From Acanthamoeba lenticulata (Eukaryota; Discosea; Longamoebia; Acanthamoebidae): 29,366 nt of DNA. The notes under the pieces are model-generated. The model made no database searches, was not told the origin of the DNA, and worked only from the letters and a program-made list of their open reading frames with translations. Below are positions 9,535 to 20,077 of this stretch, in pieces; position 1 is the stretch's first letter, and every line of letters begins with the position of its first letter. The stretch is taken from NCBI GenBank assembly GCA_002179805.1, contig NAVB01001861.1, positions 1 through 29,366 of the forward strand, written 5' to 3'. The position numbers and the translations under genes were made by a program.

Positions 9535-9605
9535 CCTTGTTGTTGTCATTGTTGTGCCTCTTCTCGAAACGCAGAAGGAGAAGAAGAGCGACCTGTCCTT
9601 CTTCC

Positions 9606-11677
9606 TCAAGCACTTACGTCATCAGCTGGAAAGTAGCACGCGGCAAAGGCCTTGCGGTCGAGTAGCAACAGCGACCGGCCGTTGGGATTCCACACGACGT
9701 CCCGCACGCCGGTCAACTTGGTGTCTGTCGTGGGTGAAGTCGATGATGGTGAGGTTGAGTGTAAAAAGGCGATGGATGAAACGCAGGCACACGCACCTTG
9801 AGGCAAATCGCAGGAGAGGCATGAGGTGGGTGACCAAAGGTAGACGACGCGAGTACCCGTGCAGAGGGCAAGCTGCGTCTGCGTCGGGTGCCAGCGTGCC
9901 GACCGGACGGGCTGCTTCTGCAAGAGCAGCGCCGCGAGGCGCATCCGCACGGCGTCCCACACCCACAGCATGTGGGGCACGTTGTCTGCGAGACTCTTGA
10001 GTCAGACAGAGAGCGGGTCAAAGCAAAAAGAACATGACGATGAAGAGCAGACCATTCCGCGTGAAGAAGTGAGAGCCGTCGTGACTCCAGCTGAGCAGCC
10101 CAATCCCGAGCTCAGGGTTGGCCTTGAGCGGATCGACTCGAACGCTCTTGAACTCAACCGGATCGTCGTTCATGCCATCTGCAAGAGACGCAACCAGATG
10201 AGAACCTGGCGCCTGGAAGAGGCAAGCTTGAGGGCCGTACAAACAGTGCCGCGCACGCCGTCTTTCTCGTAACGCATCTCCTCGGCTGTGGTGGCGTCTT
10301 CGGCCATGCCATCGACGCGCCACCTCTCGATCTCGCGGAACACCGTCTGAGATGGCGACGACGCATCACAGGTAAGCGCGACACAAAGACAATATTATTG
10401 AATGCCTGACCGATGTCGCACCGTCTCCTTGCTGCGTGTGGAAGATGGTGTGTGCTTGCACTCCATCTCGACCTTCCACGTGCGCGAGTTGATCAGGCGG
10501 GCCACTTGATCGTAGCTCCCCACTGCGATGTACTGCGTGTCAGGCGACCTACTCCCACATCACACGAGCTCGTCATGACAACGTTCAACCATGCGCTCAT
10601 GGTGCGTGGCCATACAGAGGGTGGGCGTACCACGCGACGGTCTTTACAGAAAGCTGGTCCTTGTAGGCTGCAAAGGCCTTCTTCTGCATAGATGTGGTGT
10701 TGCTACTGCTGCTGGTTGTGCTTTTGGCTGAGGAAAGCGGGTAGAGCATGACCTTGTACTGATGGAAGAGTCCAGGCCCGTGTCAACGTTAGGCATGTTA
10801 GATCGTCAGAACCGGTCTTAGCGGAGAGAAAGAGAGACAGAGCGAGAGGTAGAGGTCCCATACGGGCATGTGTGATGCCTCCCACACGCAGATTGAGCGA
10901 TCGTCGGAGGACCACGCAAAGTCACCCATGTCTTGCGTCTCCAGCGCTATCCGCTGCACCACGAGCCGTGAGTGAACAACAAGGCTTAACAAACCGATCA
11001 GGACGTTACCTTAGCCAAGACCCACTGTTTGGCACAGTCAAAGATGGCGATGTAGTCCTTGCAATCCTCCCGCTGGGCTACAGCCATGTACCGACCTCTG
11101 TGGCTGAAGTGCAGGCCACGCAGGCCCTCACCCTCATCCTCCTGTTGCCGGCCATCGGCATCCTTGCCCTGGCGGTTGGGCGTGTCGAGCATCGAGGCCA
11201 GCGAGAACTTAGGGTGCTTCATGTGGGTCACTTCGCCACCCACTTCCAATGACCACACCATCACGAACAGCTGCGCGAGGGTGAGGGTTCGTTATGGCTA
11301 ACCAAGGGGAGACGGCTGCACCGTACCTGATAGTCACTCACGATTACGAGATGCTTCGAGTCAGGCGCCCACCGCACGGCGGTGATGCCCGGCAGCAAAC
11401 TTTCTTCATCGATGGTGGTGCGCCACTCCGTGTCGAGAAGCGAAAAGAGCTCGATGACATTCTTGCTCACGGCAACGCACATTAACATTTGTGAATCAGG
11501 CGCCCATCGCACCTCCTCAATAAGCTCTTGGCAAGCAAAGATGTGGATAATCTCGAGGTTCTCATCTCGCACGACGAGTTGGTATTTAGCTGGCGAGGCC
11601 AGATAGCGGCCGTTAGGGGACCATTTGCAGTTAAGCGCTGTGGTGTGGGCGAAGCATTTGCTAAACTCGAGATCCAT
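9606..11677 (-). CDS. WRAP73: WD40 protein WRAP73/WDR8
   Basis: Nine exons on the minus strand: 11327-11677, 11010-11270, 10864-10953, 10631-10758, 10422-10548, 10241-10346, 10053-10178, 9797-9985 and 9606-9724; phases close to 498 residues, close to the vertebrate length. The match runs the whole length: the N-terminal CKWSPNGRYLAS and YQLVVRD, EEVRWAPDS, EDCKDYIAIFDC, VAWSPDTQYIAVGSYD, ANPELGIGLLSWSHDGSHF, DNVPHMLWVWD and LALCTGTRVVYLWSP all fall where the family has them. In vertebrates and fission yeast this protein works with SSX2IP/Msd1 to anchor microtubule minus ends at centrosomes or spindle poles. The start is ATG 11677; an earlier in-frame codon is GTG and is not used. It lies 119 bases downstream of the DGK stop on the same strand. 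Confidence 0.93.
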
Positions 11678-11796
11678 TCTCGTGTTGCCTGCCTCGAAAG
11701 ATGAAATGGTGCACGAACTAGTTTTGGCGCGAAAGCTGAGACGTGGAGCCACGCCAGCCTAAAATTTACCAAATGTTTCAAATTGTTGTACAAAAT

Positions 11797-14700
11797 TCAA
11801 GAGAGAACGGTGTTGCGCTCGGGGTGGACGAGGAGGCATGACTGGTTGAGACATTCGATCGTGACGCGACACGGTCGTAAAAGCCATGGCTCTCCGTCGA
11901 CGTGCGCCGGGAACTCTCGCTTGGTCATGATCTCAATTCGGGTGCCCTGCGCCAGCTTGATCGCTTCGCTTACCCCTGTCGTCAGACACAACGCACCAGC
12001 ACGTCAGCACGCATGCTTGAGACAAGCCGGGACAGGGAGACGAAGAAGAAGGCGAAGAAAAAGATAGAAAATGACCCGACCTGTCACGATGGCGCCCAGG
12101 TGCGCCACCCCACGCATGCCCACAACCTCGAGGATCCCGTCGCCGATCGAGGGCGTGACATAGGGGTAGGCCGACGTTTTTCGGTGGACGAAGTGGTACA
12201 TCGAGCTGTGCAGCGACTCGTCTCGTCCCTGCCCGCCGAGCCCAGTTGACCGCGTCAGCCTGCCGGGAGCTCAGCTGCCCAGTTCGAGCTGGGAGGTCAC
12301 GTACCCAGCACTTGGCCCCGCCATAGGTGGGGATGTTCATGACGATGAGGCTCTTGATCTTGCGGTCGTTGATGTGGAGTAGCTCCTCGCGGCCGTCCCC
12401 GTGCCACACTCGCACCTCGATATGGTCGCGAAAGTTGCGGAAGTGCTTGCGCTCGCTCTTGGCCGTGCGCGCCGACATGCCATAGTACCAGCCCTTGTTG
12501 AGCAGCACGTGGCGGAAGAGCTCCTTGTGCTGTTCGCGCATGCGGTGGAACCGGAGCACGATCTCGGCGTCGACCCCGATGGAAAAGTAGTTGTTCATAA
12601 TGTACTCGGTTCGACCCGGCTCGGCGCGCATGCCCTCGCGCACCATCTGCTCGTCAGGTCCGATCTCGGACCGCTCGGCATCGATCGCGCCGCCACTGCC
12701 TCCACCACCATTGCCATCATCGCTGTCGTGCGACTCGTCCAAGCGTCCGGCCTCGCTAGCCAGGCTGCTCTCGTCTTCGTGATCCGTGCACTCGTCCACC
12801 GCTTGGAACGCGCCAGCGCGAATCTGCTCGTCGCGGTCCTCCCGAGGCGAGGTTGACTGCCCATCGGCGGGCTTGAGCGACTCGTCCTCGAGCGGCGCGA
12901 CGGTCACTTGCCACCGGTCGAACATGGCCGAGATGGCCCGGCTCATGCCGCGCATGACCTTGGGCAGCTTCTCGCAGCGCGTGAACGACGAGCCCCACCC
13001 ACAGGCCCGCGACAGGTCGTTGCCCGTCCCAAGCGGGATAATCCCCATCGCCGGTTTCTCGGCGAGCCCCAACTCCTTGGCCAGCTTGTCGAGCGCGGTG
13101 AGAACCCAGTTGGCCGTCCCATCGCCGCCGCACACCACCAGCCGATAGTGCGGCGTCCGCTGCCACCGCTGGAAGCTGTGTAGCATGACGTCAGCAAAAG
13201 TAGTATTAAGCAAATGAATGAAGACATAAACAGAAAACCTAATGAAGAGTAGTGGTTGCAGATGTCGTACCCGCGCTCGGGGCCCTTGTCGTCGATGAGG
13301 CTGTAGACTTGGTCGTGCGGCAACAGCTCCAGGAATTTGTTCATGACCTTTTGACCAAGCTTGCCGCCGCTGTAGCGGTTCACGAAGACGATCCAATTCT
13401 GATCCTCCAGCGTGGTGTCGCCCTTGGACTCGGCCTCGCCCCACAACTCCCCGACTTGTCGCCCTTCGCTTTCTTGTCGTTTTCGTTCTTCGCGCTTCTC
13501 TCTTCGTTCTTTGGCCTTTTGTTTGAGCAGCTTCTTGGTCGCCACCATCGTCACGCCTAGCGAGTGCAGGAGGTCGTGCCATTCCTCGTCCTCGTTTTCA
13601 GTCCCGCTGGTCTCGCTGTCGCCCAGGCTGCCGCGCCTCGGCCGCGGCTTGTTGCCTTCACTGCCGGTCTCGCCGCCACTCGTGCTGTCGTCGCCGTTCG
13701 CCACCGCGGCGTCGGGCAACGAAGCAAGCATAGCGCCATCCGTGTTGCGCCGACGTCGACGCGATTTCGTCAGCATGAAGCCGCCATCGCTCGCCCGCCG
13801 GCCGTTAAGCCGGTTGCCCATGCGCTCCATGTGCTGTCGCCATCGTGCGGCATCAGCCTCCGCGCCATCGGTGATGGTCGCCTCGTGGCTCTTTGTTCGA
13901 TGAAAGCCACCGTCGTCGCTGGGGGGCGTCACGTCAGGGTGGAGCAGTTGCCGCTCGGCCACGGCGTCAACGCTTTCACTTCGCTCCATGGCCTTGCCCA
14001 CGTCGAACAGCGCGTCGTCGCTGAGGCTGGGCCCTGCCACGCTGAGGCGGCCACTTCGTGGAGAGAACAGCTCGAGGGTTTCCTCGGGACTGCTCAGGTC
14101 CGACATCGTGCTGCTCTTCTCGCTGACCGACAGCAGCGACCGATTGCTCCGCTTCCTCGTCATCCATTTCTTGATCGTCACCACTTGGGCCCCTCCCACC
14201 CGGTCGACTGGCTCCTCTTCCCCTTCTTGGTTCTCGCCGCGGCCTAATGAGGTGACGCTGAGCTCGTTGTTGTTGCCGTTCGTTCTCTCCGCGCCGCCAC
14301 CTGCGCCGTCATCGCTTCTTGCTCGTTGCAGCGTCGCTTCGTTCTTTTCCTCTTGGGTTGCTTCACTTTCGTTCTTTACAGGGAGGGACTCGACGAGCCG
14401 CAGCTGGGGAAGAGCAGCTCGTTTCTTGGGGCCGGGGCTCAGCGGCCGGGCGAGGGACCCACTTCCTCCTCCTGGCCCGTTTCGCTTCATCAACTTCTTT
14501 TCCCACTTGCGCATCTCTTCGTCGCCGTTGGTCGCTGCGGTTGTGGTCGCGCTCCTGCCACGAATGAGAGGCAGAACAGGGCGGGTCGCCTCCGTGCTGG
14601 AGTCGGGAAACTCGGCTGGGCTCGAGAGCGTGAGAGATGGCGTGAGCCTGCTTCGCTGCGGAGGGGGTGCAGGAGGTGAAGATGAAGACGGCGTAGCAGG

Positions 14701-14934
14701 GGCAGATGCACCACCACGGCCGTGGCGCTCCATAAGGCGCAGGAGCGCATCCATCTTGCGGTTTATCTCATCGTTTATCTCCCGCATTTGCGTTTCGTCC
14801 ATCTCTGCCGTGCCGTCGGGGTCGTCCGCGCAGCAAAGGAGGAGGTCCTCCTGCATTCGGCGCAGCTTGGCGACTTCATCTTGAACGCGCCGCCAGTCGA
14901 GCGTCCGTTGCTGGCGCTCTTCGTCCGGGTTCAT
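11797..14934 (-). CDS. Diacylglycerol kinase with long disordered N-terminus
   Basis: Phosphorylates diacylglycerol to phosphatidic acid. Exons on the minus strand: 13271-14934, 12305-13175, 12081-12228 and 11797-11975; 953 residues. Residues 1-70 form a charged coiled coil, and about 70-510 are low-complexity Ser/Glu/Arg-rich sequence. The DAGK catalytic domain starts near 511: VNRYSGGKLG, CGGDGTANWV (GGDGT at 571-575) and PLGTGNDLSR (about 602-611). The accessory domain follows with NNYFSIGVDAEIVL, NIPTYGGAKCW, GDGILEVVG and VDGEPW. An acidic Asp/Glu/Ser-rich insert of about 90 residues (about 645-735) separates catalytic and accessory halves. I see no C1, EF-hand or PH domain, which most animal DGKs have. 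The join at 12229-12304 was chosen because it restores CW-GRDE in phase; another acceptor is possible. The first ATG in frame is 14934. Confidence 0.92.
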
Positions 14935-15376
14935 CCTTGACACCCGCTCCCTTTCCTACAACGGAAAGATCTTTGAGTTATGCCCACAACGGCGGTCCGA
15001 GTCTTGCGTAAGGTTTGGCCACGAGAGAAGCCAAGCAAGTTTCGCCGGCAAGAAGGAGCACCTCGAGAAAAAGCGCCGAGCAGCTCACAACGGCTACTTT
15101 CAAGTGAAGTGGCGAAGAGAAGGACGCCTTCACCTCCTTTCTTTTGGCGCTGCAATGACCGAAGCACACAACAACTGCAAAAACAGACCAGCATCGGCCG
15201 CGAATCACCGGCGGAACGTTATCCACGCCTCCAATCATCGTTGGGCGCGAGATTAAGCCCCGAAGGAGAAGAACAAGACGCGTTGTTGTTGTACTTGTTG
15301 TTTTTTATTGTCCACCACAACCGTTACCTCCCCCGTCGGTGTTGCGGCTGGGTGGCCGACTTACGCGCTGCCCTTC
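14935..15376. promoter_or_regulatory. Intergenic region upstream of the DGK gene
   Basis: 442 bases between the DGK start and the stop of the next minus-strand gene. It contains CCAATCATCG at 15231-15240, about 300 bases from the DGK ATG and in the opposite orientation to it. Short ORFs here show no domain. The 3' UTR of the epimerase gene occupies the right end; a run GTTGTTGTTGTAC with poly-T lies at about 15283-15307. Confidence 0.35.
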
Positions 15377-17136
15377 TTAGATGATCTTGGGGAAAAGGTT
15401 CTGGTCAACGAAGTACTGGACCTGCTCCCTCAGGAGCTGCTCGCTCACTTGCGGCACGTCGTACGTGAACCTGCAAGTTGTCGTCGTCACCGTGAGCTTC
15501 CGCACCGCTCGTACTTTAAGAGAAAGCAAAGCAAAGCAAAGCTTGACGTACCCAGTGGACTCAATCTTGGAGCCGTCCACGGAGAGAGAGTTATTGTACA
15601 GCAGCTCCTGGTCCAGGTAGGGCGTCAGCGGCGTGTTGTTGATGCCGTGGGCCTGTCGAAGACACGCAGAAGAAGAAAGGGTTGAGTCATCACGCTCACG
15701 CGGTTTACAAATAAAATTATAGGATTGATGACTCACCTTGCAGAGCTCGGACCAGGGCTTGAGGTGCTTGTCGTTGATCTCCTCCGTGACGTTCTTCATG
15801 TTAAGCTTGGCCATGTTGGACACGACGGAGCCGAGGAAGCCAGTCTTGATCTGGAACAGCTTCTCGAGGATGTCGTTGATGGTGCCCTGGCCTAATAGTT
15901 GCAGCGTAACATTCAATGATGAGTTTTTCCTCATCACTGTTGAAGCGAACGGGACGAAACGTACTGGTGTCGCCCTTGTCGGCCAAGTTGAAGATGGAGC
16001 CGACGGGGCACTGGGTGGCCACGTGCCAGAGAGCCTTGCAGACGTCGTTCACGTGGACGGTGTTGATCCTGAGGTCGGCGCCCCAAAGGAACTTCATCTT
16101 CTCGTCCAGGTGCTTGTAGACGGCACCGCAGATGAGGCGGGGCGCTGCACCAGGCCACCACATCGTCAGGCGACTGAGAGACGAAACATCAACTGGCGCG
16201 GAAGAGGCGCAACGTACAAATGCCGGTGACGTCGCCCGGGCCGTAGATGATGGCGGGACGGAGAATGCTCAGGTTGAGGCTGGAATGGAAAAAGGAGGGG
16301 GACCCAAACATAAGAGCTCTGGTAGGATAAAGGACGAAGAGATATGGCCATGGTGCGGTACCCAGACATGCCCTGCAGCTCCTTCTCGGCCTCGAGGGAG
16401 AACTCGGCGATGCCGGTCCACGGCTTCACGGAGGAATCCTCCTTGCTGGCTTTCTGCGTAGGATCAAGAAGGTGAAACAATTAGCTCTTTCAAAGCATTC
16501 AAGCTGAAGCATTTGTTGTCAAAAGCTGATCAAATTGTTTGATCATAACGAGAATTGAGGAATGGGGAGACTCGAGTACCTTGCCGGCCTCGTAAATCTG
16601 CGCAGTCGAGACATCGATGAACCTGTCGACGCCCTGCTTGACAGCCTCAGCAGCCAGCTTCTTCTTGAGATCAAGGATCTTTTCCCTGTAGACCTGTGTG
16701 CGAGTGGGTCAGCTGAGCAAGAGGCTCAAGGCTTGATTGCACAGCGTTGGGTACGAACCTCCACAGTCTGGGAGTACTTGGTCTCGCAAGCCAGGTTGAA
16801 GACATAGTTGAACTTGCTACCCTCAACGGTGAAGCACTTGGCAATCGAGGCTGAATGAGTAAGAAAATGAGTTTGGGAGTTCGGCTTGCCTTATCATATA
16901 AATGAGGAAAATGGGGCAGTGATCGTACTAGGGTTGGTCAGGTTGCCCTGCATAAACTCTACGCGCGAGTCGTCGAAAGCGGCTTGGTGAATCTTGCCCA
17001 GGAACGCCGTAGGGGGGAGCACCTTGTCGACGACGCGGATGTATGACGCCAAGTCATTATCAATAAGATACTTGACGAAGTTGCGGCCCACGAAGCCAAC
17101 ACCGCCCAGAATCAAAACCTTCGGCTTGCCTTCCAT
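15377..17136 (-). CDS. Extended short-chain dehydrogenase / NAD-dependent epimerase family protein
   Basis: Nine exons on the minus strand: 16929-17136, 16759-16850, 16580-16693, 16362-16453, 16218-16279, 15965-16144, 15737-15891, 15552-15652 and 15377-15470; phases close to 365 residues. The N-terminal Rossmann dinucleotide motif is VLILGGVGFVGRNF (GxxGxxG). A mid-protein STAQIYEAGK gives the catalytic YxxxK (the intron falls right after this Lys), and LRPAIIYGPGDVTG is the usual epimerase/dehydratase segment. NTVHVNDVCKALWHV and GSIFNLADKGDTS continue the fold. The substrate cannot be read from sequence; sugar-nucleotide and sterol enzymes share these motifs. No signal peptide or membrane segment is seen, so it is probably cytosolic. 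The start at 17136 sits directly before the Rossmann strand, as expected for the family. Confidence 0.9.
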
Positions 17137-17390
17137 TTCTTCTTTACTCTCTCTTTACTCTCTAAACTTAGCTTCTCGAGGGGGAAGGCGTTCAGATGGA
17201 AAAACACTAAACTAAAAGATCTTTGAAGGCAACGAGAGTCCTCACCCCCAACAACATTACGTCGACACAAAATAAAACATTTTCGGACAACGCGGGCGGG
17301 CACGGCGATTGGCCATTCGTGACGTGGCCCGCTCCAGCTGGGGCCTTGATCTGCTGCTGTGCGTGGCCGACGTCCGACACGGCCGTCTCG
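17137..17390. promoter_or_regulatory. Promoter of the epimerase-family gene and 3' flank of the F-box/WD40 gene
   Basis: 254 bases between two minus-strand genes. An inverted CCAAT (GATTGG, 17308-17313) reads CCAATC on the coding strand about 172 bases upstream of the epimerase ATG. Confidence 0.35.
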
Positions 17391-19726
17391 TCATACATCG
17401 TAGTTGGAAATCGTCACCTCGGCATAGCCGCCCGATACCTGTGCCGTTGGTCGGTGGCTTCTAGTCAGCTACTCGTCAAACGCTCCTTTGACCTCAAGGA
17501 AGCAGAACGGTCAAGTGTACCAACACGTGGTCGTTAAACTTGAAGCTGTTGATGCCGTCGGTGGAGATGGCGGCTGGGGCTTCTATCGCGTAGGTGCCCG
17601 ATCCGGGCCAGTCCGTCCGCACCCACGTCATCGAGCTCACCTGAGTCATGAACATGGGTCAGCCAAAGAAAAAACAAGAGAGACGTTGATGGGGGAGGCG
17701 CACCAGCATGTCGCGCACAGGATCGTACTGGACGCACCACACTCGGCCATGCCGGTTGTTCGTGCTGACCACGTTGAGCCCAGGGAAGTCATACAGTAGC
17801 ACCTCGCCAGCGTACGTCCCCACTGCCTACTCCCATGTCCGACGATGCAAGGACCATCAGCGTTGTTTGCTTAAGTCAAAGAGGTGCGCCTGGGGCGGAA
17901 GGAACGCGCACGCACCACATGAGAGTCGGCCAAGTGAAGGCTTGACACGGGGCCCTTGAAGTAGAGCGTGCGCTGTGACTGGGCCGCTCTGCGGTCCCAC
18001 ACTTTGAGCGACTTGTCGTAGGAGCCCGAGACGAGAATGTTGCCGTCTTCCGAAAGGCTCAGCCCGCGCACACTGCAAGCCCGCCCGCAGACCTCGCGCG
18101 TTGGCTAAAGGCCTCCCCTCCCCAGCACGACGCTCATGGATCTTCACAAACGGGCTCCGTACCCATCGGCGTGCCCTCGCAAGCGCTGTATTGGTTGGTT
18201 TGTCTCCATATCCCAGCCTGCAACCAACAATAATTAACTATTTATCATATACAAATAAAGTAGAACAAATAGATGAATTGATAAATGAATTAAAAAAATG
18301 AAATAGAACAAAGAAAAATAAAATATAAAGACAGTTCGACAAGAGAAGTGCGTACAGATGACGGACCGATCGGCGCTGCAGGAGGCCAGGAGCCCATTGT
18401 GCGCTTGTAATCGCACGTTGAGCACGGCGCCCGTGTGACCCAACAGCGTCTAAAACAGTGAATGGGAGATCAGCGTGATGTAAGTCGCTAATCAAGCCGA
18501 CCTCCACTGGGTGGCTGAAGCGGAGAACACGGGGGGTTCATACGAGTGCTGTCTCTTCAATCAAGCTCGCGTCTGTCGGATTGGCGATGTTCCACAACCG
18601 GACGGCCATATCGTCCGCTCCGCTCTGTGGTGCAGTGTTGAATAACAAGATCGAAGCAAATAGCGAAAGCGACGAGAAAGAGGCGGGATTGGGGGGGGGG
18701 CGTACAGCAAGCCATTTGTTGTCCAGCTGCACGCAGTTCACCCACCTATGGTGCCCATGCAGGATCCGCTCCTTGGTAGCCTTACACGCGTCTCCCTCCA
18801 TGCCCAGGTCCCACACTGCACGTGTGCACCGCGGGGGGGATCAGCGTATGTTTGCTCCACATAGATCCGGTGTGTTATTGAGAAGGGCCTCGAGACGTAC
18901 GCCTCACGGTGCCATCTTCAGACGCCGATGCCAGGAACTGGTCGTTGAAGTCGACCATCATCACCTTGCCGCTGTGCTCCACAAAAGCAGCAAACATGAG
19001 CAAAGTTACGTGGTGGAGGTAGACGAGCGAGGAGGAGTAGATCTGGCGCCGCACCATCGTAGCTTGAGTACCGTCTGCTTCTTTTTTTTGTTTCTCCAGT
19101 TGGTCTCGATGTTAAGCAGTCGCCTGAACCGCGCTTTCCACGATGCTGCTAGGGCCGAAAAAGTCACGTGGAGCGCATGAGGGCGACGAGGAAGGGGAGG
19201 CCGTACGACCGCCTTGACTCTCGGCGTTGGGCGGGAGGCGCCACTTGCGCTGGAAGGCCGCGCGCCACGGCGCGTTGGAGTTGGCCAAATGGTACCAGTC
19301 CCTACGCAACAACACGCGCGTGTCCACGGGTGACGCAGATTTTTCGCCCACCAGTTAGTAAAATCTTTTTGCTCCTCCAGTCCATTACTTGGGGGGATGA
19401 TGGATGTGGCGATTTGTCCAATTTGAACATGTTTGTTCGATACGGAGAGAGGAGCAAAGGAAGCGCTTTTGGTACCAACAAACGAGGCTGACGGTGTGGC
19501 AAAGGGACAAATGGTCGAGGTGGGAGAACACGCAGTGCCAAAGCTCGGTCGGCATCTCAACGCCACACACCACCGAACCACGCCGGTCGTCTCTCAACGG
19601 CTGCGTAGGGGCCTGCAGCTGTTCCTCTTGTTCCCCTTGCTCCACCACGTCCATCTCCATGTGCGGTCTCTGTGTGCTGCGTTTGTCTGGTGCTGTGTCT
19701 TCCGGCGGCCGCAACAAAGCGTACAT
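17391..19726 (-). CDS. F-box / WD40 repeat protein
   Basis: Probable substrate receptor of an SCF ubiquitin ligase. Twelve exons on the minus strand: 19476-19726, 19207-19301, 19072-19145, 18901-18976, 18706-18815, 18544-18624, 18356-18449, 18163-18217, 17916-18072, 17704-17826, 17521-17640 and 17391-17438; phases close to 427 residues. The F-box is at about 58-100 (MPTELWHCVFSHLDHLSL, then W-DWYHLANSNAPWR). A linker with SWKARFRRLLNIETNWRN matches the F-box/WD40 linker helix. About seven WD blades follow, e.g. FLASASEDGTVRLWD, DDMAVRLWN, HTGAVLNVRL, VSGSYDKSLKVWD and VGTYAGEVLLYDF, ending HVLVSGGYAEVTISNYDV. The last 48-base exon was added because it completes the final blade; without it the reading runs on to LTVLLP. 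The start is ATG 19726. The intron at 18625-18705 has a run of ten G. Confidence 0.88.
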
Positions 19727-20077
19727 GCCAAAACAACGAAAAAGGGTCTTTGGCCACACGCAAAGCGGCGACAGGTCTGGTATTTTTATATTTTTAAAGC
19801 TCTTTTCTCGCCCGCTGGACGAGAAAAACAGCACCGTCTGAGCGCGATTGGTCGCTACAGTGAACTGGAATAGGTATCTATCTCACCACGGCAAGTTGAT
19901 GCCACTTTGCCCGATGGTGCTCACCACCTTTCTCCCGTTTCTTATCGTACGCCAATCGAACACTTTGGGGCAACTTCATGATTGTTTTCTGGCTTTTTTC
20001 TTGGAGGTGGCGCGAGGAAATGGTTCGAGCAATGGCCCGCAACTAGACGTCACCCAAGCACCACCGCGGCCCCACAG
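19727..20077. promoter_or_regulatory. Bidirectional promoter between the F-box/WD40 gene and the NT5C-like gene
   Basis: 351 bases between divergent ATGs. Each gene has a sense-oriented CCAATC at similar distance: GATTGG at 19846-19851, 120 bases upstream of the left ATG, and CCAATC at 19952-19957, 121 bases upstream of the right ATG. A perfect 8-bp hairpin, TTTTCTCG/CGAGAAAA (19803-19827), and an AT-rich TATTTTTATATTTTT stretch (about 19780) lie on the left side. Confidence 0.5.

Noticed and set aside
12943..13175. Long ORF continuing past the first DGK exon (to 12943)
   Set aside because: Past 13270 it runs through an intron and then the wrong frame; the spliced frame carries GGDGT and GTGNDLSR.
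15738..16229. Plus-strand ORF of 163 codons opposite the epimerase gene
   Set aside because: It mirrors exons 5-7 of the minus-strand gene, which has conserved motifs and consistent splice phases.
17521..17532. Ending the F-box/WD40 protein at the in-frame stop after LTVLLP
   Set aside because: A GTAC donor at 17520 and a CAG acceptor at 17439 add 15 residues that complete the last WD blade, which is a better fit.
18691..18700. Run of ten G as a regulatory or G-quadruplex element
   Set aside because: It is a single homopolymer inside an intron, with no second or third G-tract; probably length variation.
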